64,000 nt of DNA from positions 124,001 to 188,000 of the forward strand of contig NZ_CP064788.1 of the NCBI RefSeq assembly GCF_017094525.1. The letters are read 5' to 3'. The notes below the pieces were generated by a model. That model had not been told where the DNA came from, ran no database searches, and worked only from the letters and a program-made list of their open reading frames with translations. The stretch is from Halapricum desulfuricans (lineage in GTDB: Archaea > Halobacteriota > Halobacteria > Halobacteriales > Haloarculaceae). This document shows, piece by piece, positions 31,408 through 43,503 of this stretch. Position 1 is the first letter of the stretch, and each line of letters opens with the position of its first letter. Position numbers and translations under genes: made by a program.

Positions 31408-33252
31408 TCACTGCGCCGGGGCGATTTCCTGTGCCTCGGCGAGCAGTGCTTCGAGATCGGCGTCGGTCGGCTCGTTGTTGAGCAGCACGTCGACCGGCAG
31501 CGTCGGCGCGCCGTCGACGAGGTTCTCGAGGATGACCAGCCGCTCGCGGGCCCGTGACATCCCGACGTAGAAGACGCGCCGCTCGTTGTCCGTCAGCGTC
31601 GGGACGGGCGAGGTGTGCTTGGTGAACTCCTCGACGCCCGGGACGTCGATGTCTTCCTGTTCGACGGTCGCGGCCATCTGCTCGACGACCTTCTCGGTGA
31701 GGTCGGTCGCGACGAAGACGTGATCGGCCTCCCGGCCCTTCGCGGAGTGGATCGTGCCGAGTCGCAACCGGTCGGGGTCCATCCCCTCGTAGTCGCCGCC
31801 GAAGTACGCGTCGACGCTGCGCTCCTGGAAACTCGTCACTTTCCGAAGCATGTCGGCCGCTGCGACCGGATCGGGCGCGAACGGGACGTACTCGTTGATC
31901 AGGTCCGGCTCGACGTAGATCTCCTGCAGGTCGTCGGTCTCCTTGTCGTCGGTGATCTCGTCGATCGCGTCGAACAGGTCGTCGCGCTCGCCGGTCCCGA
32001 ACGCCGAGTCGGCCAGCATGTCCGCCAGCCGCCGGGCCTGCAACGCCGTCAACTGCTCGTCGGCCGACAGCGCTTCGATTCCCCGGACGTACTGTGTGAG
32101 CCGATCGGTCCACATCCGCTGGTCGGTCAGGCACTTGAAGGGGATCCCCTCGTCGATGAACTCGTCGATGAACTGGAACATCTGGTAGCGCGCCCGGAAC
32201 AGTACCATCGCCGTCCCGTCTTCGTCCTCCTCGATCGTCGCCTTGACGTTGCGCGCCAGATCGAGCATCGAGGGCCCGGAGACGGCCTCGACGGTCCCGC
32301 CTTCCTTGCGCGGGTTGAGGTCTTTCTCCTGGCGCTTGTCGATGTGGCTGACCTCGCGGTCGACGACGTTGAGGATCCGCGACGGCAGTCGATAGGAATT
32401 GGGCAGGATCTCGTCGTCGGTGACGTCCTCGTCGAGCAGCAGGTCCGGATCGGCCCCCTGCCAGGCGTAGACGACCTGGTCGTCGTCGCCAGCGATCAGG
32501 ATCTTCTGCATGTGCGGTTTCCACTCCTCGTAGACGTCGTACTGCAGGGTCGTGATGTCTTGGAACTCGTCGATGATCAGATAGTCGACGTTCGGCAACA
32601 GCGACCGCTGTTTGACCCGCTCGAGCATGTCCGCGAACCCGACGAGTCCCTGTTCGCCCTTGTAGGACCGCCAGGCGCGGATCGCCTCGGGCACGTCGAT
32701 CCGGTCGTCGTCGCTGGGCCAGGTCGGCGTGTACTTGTTACCCGTCTGGGCGTTGTCGTCGATCTCCGGCGGGAGACGGACGGTCTCCTCGTCCCACTTG
32801 AAGGGGACGTCGTACCAGTCGGCGACCTCCCGGCGGGTCCGCTGGAGCCACTGGCTGGTCGCGATGATCTTGTTGCCGATCGTCGTCGACCGGGCCGACC
32901 GGCGGCGCGACCCCTCGTACTCGTCTTCGAACTCCAGCCCGTAGCTCTCACAGAACTCCTGTTTGTCGTCTTCGCCGACGACGTCCCCTCGCGAGAGGTT
33001 GAGCAACTCGTAGGCTTTCGCGTGCATCGTGCTCACGTTGCCCTTCAGGGCGCGCGGCGAGACGTCGAGGCGTTCCGCGAGTCGGTCCCGGATCTCCGCT
33101 GCGGCCGCACGGGTATAGGAGACCACCAGCACGTCTCGAACGTCCACGTCGCCGTCCTCAAGCAACTCCTCGACGCGGTCGAGCAGTGCCGTGGTCTTCC
33201 CGCTCCCCGGTCCGCCGAACAGGCGAACGACCTGGGGATTCACGTCAGTCAT
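31408..33252 (-). CDS. UvrD/Rep-like superfamily 1 DNA helicase
   Basis: A 614-residue SF1A helicase. Motif I LFGGPGSGKTTALLDR, Ia VVSYTRAAAAEIRDR, II LIIDEFQDIT, III AGDDDQVVYAWQGAD, IV LPNSYRLP, V LGTIHSAKGREADHVFV and VI FYVGMSRARERLVIL are all present in order. The protein is shorter than bacterial UvrD (about 720 residues) and resembles haloarchaeal UvrD-type repair or replication helicases. The start MTDVNPQVVRLFGGPG places Walker A near the N-terminus as usual; a GTG nine bases upstream is an alternative. Confidence 0.9.
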   Translation of the reverse strand: MTDVNPQVVRLFGGPGSGKTTALLDRVEELLEDGDVDVRDVLVVSYTRAAAAEIRDRLAERLDVSPRALKGNVSTMHAKAYELLNLSRGDVVGEDDKQEFCESYGLEFEDEYEGSRRRSARSTTIGNKIIATSQWLQRTRREVADWYDVPFKWDEETVRLPPEIDDNAQTGNKYTPTWPSDDDRIDVPEAIRAWRSYKGEQGLVGFADMLERVKQRSLLPNVDYLIIDEFQDITTLQYDVYEEWKPHMQKILIAGDDDQVVYAWQGADPDLLLDEDVTDDEILPNSYRLPSRILNVVDREVSHIDKRQEKDLNPRKEGGTVEAVSGPSMLDLARNVKATIEEDEDGTAMVLFRARYQMFQFIDEFIDEGIPFKCLTDQRMWTDRLTQYVRGIEALSADEQLTALQARRLADMLADSAFGTGERDDLFDAIDEITDDKETDDLQEIYVEPDLINEYVPFAPDPVAAADMLRKVTSFQERSVDAYFGGDYEGMDPDRLRLGTIHSAKGREADHVFVATDLTEKVVEQMAATVEQEDIDVPGVEEFTKHTSPVPTLTDNERRVFYVGMSRARERLVILENLVDGAPTLPVDVLLNNEPTDADLEALLAEAQEIAPAQ

Positions 33253-33297
33253 CGGCACCACAAACGGGCTTGTCCCTCATAAACAACGTGACTTCGA

Positions 33298-33456
33298 TCA
33301 GGAGTGGCGTGGCGATCGCGCCTCCCGTATCTCGGCCCCGTCGCGCAACTTGTCCTCACACTGCGGACAGACGCGCGGATTGTCCACTCCGCGCGGCGTG
33401 AACACTCGAGCGTACGCTTCGGTCACGAACGCACCACAGTTCTGGCATTCCGGCAT
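33298..33456 (-). CDS. 52-residue zinc-finger protein
   Basis: The frame MPECQNCGAFVTEAYARVF, TPRGVDNPRVCPQCEDKL, RDGAEIREARSPRHS has two CxxC knuckles (CQNC and CPQC). It matches the very common haloarchaeal small zinc-finger type (DUF7563-like) of unknown function. An AT-rich block near 33494-33506 (AATATATTAG) about 40-50 bp upstream can serve as promoter. Confidence 0.75.
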   Translation of the reverse strand: MPECQNCGAFVTEAYARVFTPRGVDNPRVCPQCEDKLRDGAEIREARSPRHS

Positions 33457-33625
33457 TCTCCCTCACCCCGTTACCTGCACAGCTGCCAGGGGATAATATA
33501 TTAGTTTCGATGTCTTCGAGCCATCTACCAACGGTGATAGTCGCTGGTTTCCGCGCGACTGCTGTGAGTAGCGTACGCTCGATGGACAGACAGGCGGACA
33601 GTGGCCAGCTGGACTCCCAGCGGTG

Positions 33626-33740
33626 ATACTGCTGGCTGTACGAAACGACACTCGGCACTGATACTGCCGGCTGTAACAAACTGAAGGAATTCGCCACCCC
33701 GGGGTGGCGAATATCTTTACGAACTTACAGCCGGCAGTAT
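33626..33740. repeat. Three copies of an ATACTGCCGGCTGTA motif around a perfect 24-bp palindrome
   Basis: ATACTG[C/T][T/C]GGCTGTA-like motifs occur at 33626-33640 (one mismatch) and 33661-33675 on the plus strand and, inverted, at 33725-33740. The motif is itself nearly palindromic around GCCGGC. Between the second and third copy lies ATTCGCCACCCC/GGGGTGGCGAAT, a perfect palindrome at 33689-33712. The array lies in the 300-bp gap between two minus-strand genes. It could be operator sites, a hairpin element or a small mobile repeat. Confidence 0.6.
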
Positions 33741-33754
33741 GACGATAGTCCCGA

Positions 33755-34336
33755 TCAGTTGCCCTGGATCGCGTCGATGACCATCGCGGCGGCGACGATC
33801 GGCTCTTTGGGCACGTCGCTGGCGTCGTCGATCGTGATGTCGTAGGTGTCTTTCAGCGAGAACTGTCCGGAGATGTTTCCGACGTGGTCGCCGTCGACGT
33901 CCGTGATCTCGTATTTGTGTGGGATCCAGCCGCCGAACGGGACCACGTTCCGCGCGAGCGTTACCGCTGCGCCCCTGGAGTTGATCTCGGCGAGCTTTCG
34001 CTCGTCGCGGGCGTCGCGGATCTTCCAGGTGTCCTGAAAGATCGAGTAGTCGTTGTCGAGGATCACGATGTCCTCGCCGGTCCGGGCGTCCGTCAGAATA
34101 TAGTCGCCCGCGACATCGATGATACCGCCCGCCTTGACGGTGAAGACCTCGTTGCCGTCGCTGTCGACAAAGGGGAACTCCTCTTTCATCTTGAACATCT
34201 TCTGTTTGCCCCGCAACACGACGTCCCCGTCGGCGTCCTCGGCGCGGTACTTGTTGCGCACCAGCGACTGCACGACGGTGTAGCGGTCGTCCGTCAGGTC
34301 GATCCCCTCGATCGTGTACGCCCCACGCTGACTCAT
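33755..34336 (-). CDS. LURP-one-related (Tubby-like barrel) protein
   Basis: A 193-residue protein: YTIEGIDLTDDRYTVVQSLVRNKYRAEDADGDVVLRGKQKMFKMKEEFPFVD, then GNEVFTVKAGGIIDVAGDYILTDARTGEDIVILDNDYSIFQDTWKIRD. This is the LOR/DUF567 pattern, a twelve-stranded barrel with a central helix similar to Tubby C-terminal domains and phospholipid scramblases. Haloarchaea often carry such genes; membrane-phosphoinositide or nucleic-acid binding is only guessed. The start MSQRGAYTI fits the family N-terminus. Confidence 0.8.
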   Translation of the reverse strand: MSQRGAYTIEGIDLTDDRYTVVQSLVRNKYRAEDADGDVVLRGKQKMFKMKEEFPFVDSDGNEVFTVKAGGIIDVAGDYILTDARTGEDIVILDNDYSIFQDTWKIRDARDERKLAEINSRGAAVTLARNVVPFGGWIPHKYEITDVDGDHVGNISGQFSLKDTYDITIDDASDVPKEPIVAAAMVIDAIQGN

Positions 34337-34385
34337 GATCGTACTCTCACAGAAACCCGACTTAAATCCGGCGGTTCGATCCCGA

Positions 34386-34568
34386 TCAAAACGTGAATGT
34401 GACGTAGAACTCGTGATCGTTGGGGCAGGCGACGGTCCGGACCTTGCGGTTGTCGGTTTCGGGCTCCGACGGCTCGGTCGTCGAGATCCCGTTGACGGTC
34501 GAGTCTCGGGGCAGGCCCATGCTCGCGTCGGCACCGCATTCGGGACAGCGCAGTTGCCGGATCCCCAT
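34386..34568 (-). CDS. 60-residue zinc-finger protein
   Basis: MGIRQLRCPECGADASMGLP at the N-terminus and VRTVACPNDHEFYVTFTF at the C-terminus. A CxxC knuckle pairs with C-x3-H (CPNDH) to complete a zinc site separated by an acidic loop. Small stand-alone protein, function unknown. Divergent from brp with about 100 bp between. Confidence 0.7.
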   Translation of the reverse strand: MGIRQLRCPECGADASMGLPRDSTVNGISTTEPSEPETDNRKVRTVACPNDHEFYVTFTF

Positions 34569-34669
34569 ACCTCGTTTCGTTCGAGACCACGAGCCAAAAC
34601 AGCTACGGGACCGCCTTGCCCAACGTGTTTGGTCCGGCTTTGATAGCGAAACCGGAACTAATCGCTGGT

Positions 34670-35752
34670 ATGTCCGAACACGCCCACAGACTGACGGTTC
34701 CGAAACTCGTCCCCGAGGTGCCGGGCGGGACGACGCTGGCGGTCGCACGCGTGGCACTGCTCGCACTGACGGTCGCGTTCGCCGTGGCGACGGTCGCCGG
34801 CTTCGAGCCGTCGTTTCGAACGCAGGCGATCGTCTATCTCTTCGGGATGGTCGCGCTGAACCTCCCTCACGGCGGGTTCGAGCACTTCAACAACCTCCGT
34901 CGGCGGACCGTCACCTTTCAGGTGCGGTATCTGGGGCTGTACCTGACGGCCATCGCCGGCTTCATCGCGCTGTTGTTCGTGGCTCCGATCGCCGGACTGA
35001 CGCTCGCGATTGGCGTCGCGGTCGCCAAGGGCGGCTACGGCGACCTGCACGTGATGGAGGTCACCTTCGGAGCCGACCACCTGCAGAGCGAGTTCCAGCG
35101 TACGCTGGCGGCACTGGTCCGGGGCGGAGCAGTCATGGCCGTCCCGATATTCTTCTTCCCGGAGACGTTTCACACGTTCAGCGCCATGATGGTCGACATG
35201 TTCGAACCCGGCGGGCTCGCGCCCGTGAGCCAGTACTTCGATCTGACGCGGTGGCTCGTCGGCGGCGGGTTTGGCGCGCTGGTCGTCGCTCACCTCGCGC
35301 TGGGATACGTCCGGGCCTCAGGCACCGGGTCGTACGTCGCCGACGCCGCTGAGACGCTGCTTCTGGTCGGCTACTTCGCGGTGGTGCCGGTCGTCATCGC
35401 TGTCGGGCTGTACTTCCCGCTGTGGTACTCCACCCGCCAGGTCGCGCGGACGACGGCCATCGACGCCGAACCGACGGGATCGACGACCGGCGAGGGAGTG
35501 CTCGCGATCCTCGACAGCGACGACACCCGGCTGGTCGCGCTCGGGGCCTGGGGTGTGTTGATCGCCGGCAGCGTCGCCACGTTCGGGCTTGCGGCGCTGC
35601 TGTGGACGCTCGCGCCCCAGCCGCTGGGCGGTGCGGGAATCCCCGTTGGGCTGGTCGCGTTCTGGAGCATTTTCATTAGTATTATCGCGCTGCCACACGT
35701 CGTCGTCGGTTCGTGGTACGATCGCGATCGCGGGATCTGGTACGTACCCTGA
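34670..35752 (+). CDS. brp: Brp/Blh-family beta-carotene 15,15'-dioxygenase
   Basis: A 360-residue integral membrane protein with about eight to ten helices. Conserved histidines are at NLPHGGFEHFNNLR, GGYGDLHVMEVTFGADHLQSEF and IALPHVVVGSWYDR, the iron ligands of the Brp/Blh enzymes that split beta-carotene into two retinal molecules. It is followed after 2 bp by a phytoene-desaturase-type gene and then by bat, matching the retinal/rhodopsin gene neighbourhood known from haloarchaea. Start at MSEHAHRLTVPK. Confidence 0.88.
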   Translation: MSEHAHRLTVPKLVPEVPGGTTLAVARVALLALTVAFAVATVAGFEPSFRTQAIVYLFGMVALNLPHGGFEHFNNLRRRTVTFQVRYLGLYLTAIAGFIALLFVAPIAGLTLAIGVAVAKGGYGDLHVMEVTFGADHLQSEFQRTLAALVRGGAVMAVPIFFFPETFHTFSAMMVDMFEPGGLAPVSQYFDLTRWLVGGGFGALVVAHLALGYVRASGTGSYVADAAETLLLVGYFAVVPVVIAVGLYFPLWYSTRQVARTTAIDAEPTGSTTGEGVLAILDSDDTRLVALGAWGVLIAGSVATFGLAALLWTLAPQPLGGAGIPVGLVAFWSIFISIIALPHVVVGSWYDRDRGIWYVP

Positions 35753-35754
35753 CT

Positions 35755-37344
35755 ATGTTCGAGAATACTCCACTCAGCGGGACGGACGTGACGGTACTGG
35801 GCGGTGGCTTCGGCGGGCTCTCGGCGGCCGCGTACCTCGCGGATGCGGGGGCGGACGTGACCGTCCTCGAGCAGAACGAGCGCCTCGGCGGTGCCGCGAA
35901 CCTCATCGAAAGCGAGGGGTTCCGGTTCGATACCGGCCCCTCCTGGTATCTGATGCCCGATGTCTTCGAGCGGTTCTTCGATCACTTCGATCGCGACCCC
36001 GAGGACTACTACACGATCGAGCCGCTCGATCCGCACTACCGGGTGTTCTACACCGAGGCCGACCCACAGCCCGAGAAGGGATCGCCGTACGCCGACGACC
36101 TCGAGACGCAGCCCGGCTGCGACTGGGTGACGACGACGCCGGACGTCTCTCAGTCACGGGAGATCTTCGCGGCCTACGAAGCGGGCGGTGGCGAGACCTT
36201 CGACGAGTATCTCGCGGAGGCCGAGTACTCCTACGAGGTCGGGATGGAGAACTTCGTCTACAAGGACCGCTCGCGGCTGCGCGATATGATCGACCTCGAC
36301 GTCGCAAAGTCCGGTCGCGGGCTGTCGCTTCTGGGGTCGATGCAGGACCACGTCGAGAGCTACTTCGACGAGCCGAAACTCCAGCAGCTGCTGCAGTACA
36401 CGCTCGTGTTCCTCGGCGGGTCGCCCCACAACACGCCGGCGCTGTACAACCTGATGGCCCACGTCGACTACAACCTCGGCGTCTACTACCCGGAGGGCGG
36501 GATATACAGCGTCGTCGAGGGGCTTGCGGACCTCGGCGCGGAACTGGGCGTCGACTACGAGACCGGCGTCGAAGTCACCGATATCCAGAACACGACGACC
36601 GGGCTGGCGCTACAGACTTCCGGGGGGCGTCGCCGGACGGACACGCTGGTCTCGAACGCCAACCCGGCCCACGTCGAACGCGAGTTGCTCTCGCCGGGGA
36701 GCCGCGACCACGGTCCCGAACACTGGGAGGGCAAGACCTACGCGCCCTCCGCGATCATGTTCTACCTCGGCGTCGAGGGCGACGTGGGGCCGCTGGCCCA
36801 TCACTCGCTGGTGTTCCCGCCGGACTGGGATCCACATTTCGAGCGGATCTTCGACGACCCGGCCTGGCCCGAGGATCCCGCCTACTACCTGTCGGTCCCC
36901 TCCAAGACCGACGACACCGTCGCGCCCGACGGCCATCACGCGGTCGTGATCCTCGTCCCGATCGCGCCCGGGCTGGACGACGACGCCGAGACCCGCGAGC
37001 GCTACCGCGAGAAGGTCCTCACCCACCTCGCCGAGGAAGTGGGCGTGGACCTGCGCGACCGGATCGTCTTCGATCGATCGGTCTGCGTTTCTGACTACCG
37101 CCAGCAGTACAACTACCCGAAGGGGACGGCGCTCGGGCTCGCGCACACGCTGCGACAGACCGGGCCGCTGCGACCCTCCCACCGGGCGTCGAACGTCGAC
37201 GGCCTCTACTACGTCGGCAGCTACACCAACCCCGGGATCGGCGTCCCGATGACGCTGATTAGCGGCCAGCACGTCGCCGAGGCGGTCGTCGAGGACCGCA
37301 CCGGATCCGGGTCGTCGCTGGATCAGCTGAAAGCCCGGTTTTAA
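35755..37344 (+). CDS. crtI: CrtI-type carotenoid desaturase
   Basis: A 529-residue flavoprotein. N-terminal FAD-binding Rossmann motif VTVLGGGFGGLSAAAYLADAG, followed by VTVLEQNERLGGAAN and RFDTGPSWYLMPDVFERFF. The C-terminal substrate/FAD region is FYYVGSYTNPGIGVPMTLISGQ-like (YYVGSYTNPGIGVPMTLIS). It matches phytoene desaturases; a 3,4-desaturase (CrtD) of bacterioruberin synthesis is the main alternative. Two bases separate it from brp, so both are one transcript: the desaturase makes lycopene precursors and Brp cleaves beta-carotene to retinal. Confidence 0.85.
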   Translation: MFENTPLSGTDVTVLGGGFGGLSAAAYLADAGADVTVLEQNERLGGAANLIESEGFRFDTGPSWYLMPDVFERFFDHFDRDPEDYYTIEPLDPHYRVFYTEADPQPEKGSPYADDLETQPGCDWVTTTPDVSQSREIFAAYEAGGGETFDEYLAEAEYSYEVGMENFVYKDRSRLRDMIDLDVAKSGRGLSLLGSMQDHVESYFDEPKLQQLLQYTLVFLGGSPHNTPALYNLMAHVDYNLGVYYPEGGIYSVVEGLADLGAELGVDYETGVEVTDIQNTTTGLALQTSGGRRRTDTLVSNANPAHVERELLSPGSRDHGPEHWEGKTYAPSAIMFYLGVEGDVGPLAHHSLVFPPDWDPHFERIFDDPAWPEDPAYYLSVPSKTDDTVAPDGHHAVVILVPIAPGLDDDAETRERYREKVLTHLAEEVGVDLRDRIVFDRSVCVSDYRQQYNYPKGTALGLAHTLRQTGPLRPSHRASNVDGLYYVGSYTNPGIGVPMTLISGQHVAEAVVEDRTGSGSSLDQLKARF

Positions 37345-37370
37345 ATCGCCGCCGGCCGTAGCAGGGCGGT

Positions 37371-39344
37371 ATGACTGCGGCGTCGGAGACGCGGCGGCTC
37401 TTGCGCGTGGGCGAGACTCCTCGATCGGGGCCGGTCGACGCGGACTCGCTTGAACGCGCCATCGAGGGTGCCGTCGTCGTCGAGACCGACTTCCCGGCGG
37501 CACTGGATCGCGTGACGAACGGAGACGTCGACGGAGCCGTCGTCGATCACCGCGAGAGCGGGTTCGACGGGATCGCCTTCCTGCGGGCGGTTCGGCAGGA
37601 TCGCCCGTCTTTTCCGGTCGTGCTCGTCCCGGCGACAGACGACGGGAACGTGGCCCGCCGCGCCGTCGAGGAGAACGTGACCGCCTACGTGCCCGCGAGC
37701 GGGGACGACACGCTCGAGCTCGTCGCACAAAAGGTCAAACAGCACGTCGGGGCGCGTTCGAGCGAGCGCGGTCGCGTGCGGATGCCGATCAGCGACCGGA
37801 CCACCGAGGAGGAACAGCGGCTCAAGGAGCGGGCGATGGACGAGGCGCCGGTCGGGATGACGATCGCCGACGCGACGCTGCCGGACGAACCGCTGATCTA
37901 TGTCAACGACGCTTTCGAGCGGATCACGGGGTATAGCAAACAGGAGACGGTCGGCGTCAACTGTCGGTTTCTTCAGGGCCCGGACACCGAGATCGAGAAG
38001 ACACACGAGATCAGAGACGCGCTCGACGCGGGCGAATCGGTCTCCGTCGAGATGCGCAACTATCACAAAGACGGATCGGAGTTCTGGAACGAACTGAAGA
38101 TCACGCCGATCCGCGACGACGAGGGGGAGATAACGAACTTCGTCGCCTTCCAGCAGGACGTCACCGAGCGCAAGGAGGCCGAACTCCAGCTCGAGCGCGA
38201 GCGCGAGCGCCTCCAGCGATTGCTCGACCGGATCAACGGGCTGATCGGGGACGTCACCGAGATCGTCGTCACGGCCGACTCGACCGACGAGGTCTACGCG
38301 CGTTCGGCCGAGCGCATCGAGGCCGACGAGGCGATCTCCCGTGCCTGGATCGGCGAGTACGATCCCGGGGCGCGCGTCGTTCGGACGCGGGCCGGCGGCG
38401 ACGGCGAGATCGATCTGACGGCCGACGACGCCGGGCCGCTGGCGGCCGCGATCGACGAGCAGTCGCTCGTGCGCCTCGACGACGCGCCTGCCGACCCAGT
38501 CGGCTGTCGGGACGAGGAGACAGGCGTCGTGATCCCGCTGACCTACCGGCGGACGACCTACGGGGTGCTGGCGGTCTACAGCCGCGCACAGCCCTTCGAC
38601 GAGGAGGAAACGACCGTCCTGCAGGCGCTGGGTCGCTCGATCGGCGCGGCGGTCAACGACCTGCTGAGCAAGCAGACCGTGACGACCGACACGGTGATCG
38701 AGATCGGCGTCGAGTTACACGACGAGACGCCGCTGACCCGCCTCGCGAGAGCACTCGGCGAGCGGGCCGTCCACGAGAACACGCTGATCCGCCACGACGG
38801 CGACCTGCTGTTGCTGTTCGAGGTCGACGGGGAGACGGACGCGGTCGTCGACGCGGCCGAGTCGATCCCCGAAGTGATCGGCGTGACCGTCCTCGCCGAC
38901 GAGGACGACCCGATGGTCGAGGTAGCCGTCGAACAGCCGTCGTTCGTCGGCACGCTCTCGGAGTTCGGCGCGCAGATCACGACCGTCGAGTTCGATGCCA
39001 ACGCCGTCGAGTTGCGGTTCGGGGTCGCCACGGAACAGAACGGGCGAGCGATCGTCGACGAACTTGAGGACAGCTACGAGACTGTCGAGCTGGTCGCCTA
39101 TCACGAGTCCGACCAGCCCGCACAGACCAGGCAGGGGTTCCGCGCCGCCGTCGAGGACGAACTGACCGCCAGACAGCTGACAGCGCTTCAGAAGGCCTAC
39201 GTCAGCGGGTTCTTCGAGTGGCCGCGCCGCAGCGACGGCGACCAGCTCGCGGCCTCGATGGACGTCGTCCCCTCGACGTTCTACCAGCACCTTCGGGCCG
39301 CCGAGAAGAAGCTACTGACGGCCTTCTTCGAGGGTGACGCGTAG
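37371..39344 (+). CDS. bat: Bacterio-opsin activator-type regulator with LOV, GAF and HTH domains
   Basis: A 657-residue regulator. Residues 1-130 resemble a receiver domain (GAVVDHRESGFDGIAFLRAV). A PAS domain at ~150-270 carries GVNCRFLQG (Cys198), NYHKDGSEFWNELK and FVAFQQDVTERK, the complete LOV photosensor signature including the flavin-adduct cysteine. A GAF domain (~280-430) and the Bat-type region follow. The C-terminal HTH_10 domain is LTARQLTALQKAYVSGFFEWPRR and MDVVPSTFYQHLRAAEKKLL. It lies 26 bp after crtI, so brp-crtI-bat is one unit. Expected to activate retinal/opsin genes, probably in a blue-light-dependent way. Confidence 0.88.
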   Translation: MTAASETRRLLRVGETPRSGPVDADSLERAIEGAVVVETDFPAALDRVTNGDVDGAVVDHRESGFDGIAFLRAVRQDRPSFPVVLVPATDDGNVARRAVEENVTAYVPASGDDTLELVAQKVKQHVGARSSERGRVRMPISDRTTEEEQRLKERAMDEAPVGMTIADATLPDEPLIYVNDAFERITGYSKQETVGVNCRFLQGPDTEIEKTHEIRDALDAGESVSVEMRNYHKDGSEFWNELKITPIRDDEGEITNFVAFQQDVTERKEAELQLERERERLQRLLDRINGLIGDVTEIVVTADSTDEVYARSAERIEADEAISRAWIGEYDPGARVVRTRAGGDGEIDLTADDAGPLAAAIDEQSLVRLDDAPADPVGCRDEETGVVIPLTYRRTTYGVLAVYSRAQPFDEEETTVLQALGRSIGAAVNDLLSKQTVTTDTVIEIGVELHDETPLTRLARALGERAVHENTLIRHDGDLLLLFEVDGETDAVVDAAESIPEVIGVTVLADEDDPMVEVAVEQPSFVGTLSEFGAQITTVEFDANAVELRFGVATEQNGRAIVDELEDSYETVELVAYHESDQPAQTRQGFRAAVEDELTARQLTALQKAYVSGFFEWPRRSDGDQLAASMDVVPSTFYQHLRAAEKKLLTAFFEGDA

Positions 39345-39366
39345 CCGTCTGCCGCGTCCGCACTGG

Positions 39367-39804
39367 CTACTGTTCGACGTTCAGGAACGCCCGCAGCGTC
39401 GCGATCGCGGTCTGGATCTCCCCGTCGACGTACGCCTGAACGGCGAGTTCGGGCAGCCGATCGAGCACCGTCTCGGGAAACTCCAGTTCCGCGACGTGGG
39501 TGATCGTCGTCCCGCCGGGAGCGTCCTCGAACCGGTACCGCCAGGTGCCCTCGACCGCGCCGGTGAGCGACCGGACCAGCAGCGCCGGCTCCTCGTGGTG
39601 GGTGTCCTCGAACGCGCCCGTCAGCGAGATCCCGGCGAGTTCGTACTCGTAGCGACCGCGTCTGGTTCCGTCCGAACGCTCGGTGACCTCCGTCACCCTG
39701 AGTAGCCCCGGGATCAACTTGACGAGGTTGTACGGGTCGGCGACAAACGAGAACGCGGTCCGGGGTGGCACGGAGACGGTGAGCTCTGCTTCTGAGTGGA
39801 ACAT
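39367..39804 (-). CDS. SRPBCC-family (START-like) protein
   Basis: A 145-residue single-domain protein: ELTVSVPPRTAFSFVADPYNLVKLIPGLLRVTEV, then YEYELAGISLTGAFEDT, EGTWRYRFEDAPGGTTITHVAELEFP and AVQAYVDGEIQTAIATLRAFL. This is the polyketide cyclase/CoxG-type helix-grip fold with a ligand cavity. Ligand unknown. It is convergent with bat and divergent to uvrA. A second SRPBCC-type gene lies at 48370-48780. Confidence 0.8.
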   Translation of the reverse strand: MFHSEAELTVSVPPRTAFSFVADPYNLVKLIPGLLRVTEVTERSDGTRRGRYEYELAGISLTGAFEDTHHEEPALLVRSLTGAVEGTWRYRFEDAPGGTTITHVAELEFPETVLDRLPELAVQAYVDGEIQTAIATLRAFLNVEQ

Positions 39805-39916
39805 GCGGACGGCTCTGTCCGTTGTCTTGGCCGGAGACTGGTTGAAAATAGTACCAAATCACTTTGGCTCGACGAACCGACAGCGTTTCAGTGATCGATC
39901 CCGTGAGACGTGACGA

Positions 39917-42933
<3,017 letters not shown>

Positions 42934-42937
<4 letters not shown>

Positions 42938-43503
42938 GACAGCGAGTCCAGCAACCGCGTGACGTAGGGGCTACGATCCCAGCTTCGGTGGTCACCGATC
43001 GTCGTGATGAGCGTTCGCGCCTCTTCGGTGGTCAGGTGCCCGTTCAGCGCGTAGTCACGGACGAGCCGCGGCGTCGGAACGATCCGCGGCCCCCGGAGCG
43101 TCGCGTGCACGAGCGGGAAGTTCGTCCCGCCGAACTCGTCGGTCACGAAGGCGTCGACATCGAGCGCGTTCGCGAGCACGATCCCGTCGGTTTCCCCCTC
43201 ATCGAGTCCGAACGTCGGGCGAGCGTTGGGTGCCGTCTGCCGCTTGTAGGGGTCCTTGATCGCGTAGTGGTCACGGGCCGCCAGCACGTTGGTCGCTGCG
43301 GCGCTATGGATGTCCTGATACCGTGTGAGATCGCGGAGTTCGGCGACGACTTCCGGCGGCAGAAACAGCTCACAGCCAGTAAGCAGATACTGCAACGGGT
43401 CCGGCGACGAGTCGGTGTCGTACTCGGGATCGGCACGCGGCACGGCGAGGCTAACGAGCGCACTCGTGTCTGCGACAACCGTCCGCAGTTCCGTGCCGCT
43501 CAT
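42934..43503 (-). CDS. PIN-domain toxin (VapC-like ribonuclease)
   Basis: A 189-residue PIN protein: VVADTSALVSLAV (first acidic), PPEVVAELRDL, LDEGETDGIVLANALDVDAFVTDEFGGTN (second acidic group). These aspartates and glutamates form the metal site of PIN ribonucleases. Longer than minimal VapC (about 130 residues). Its ATG overlaps the stop of the ribbon-helix-helix gene (ATGA at 43500-43503), the classical antitoxin-toxin order. Confidence 0.85.
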
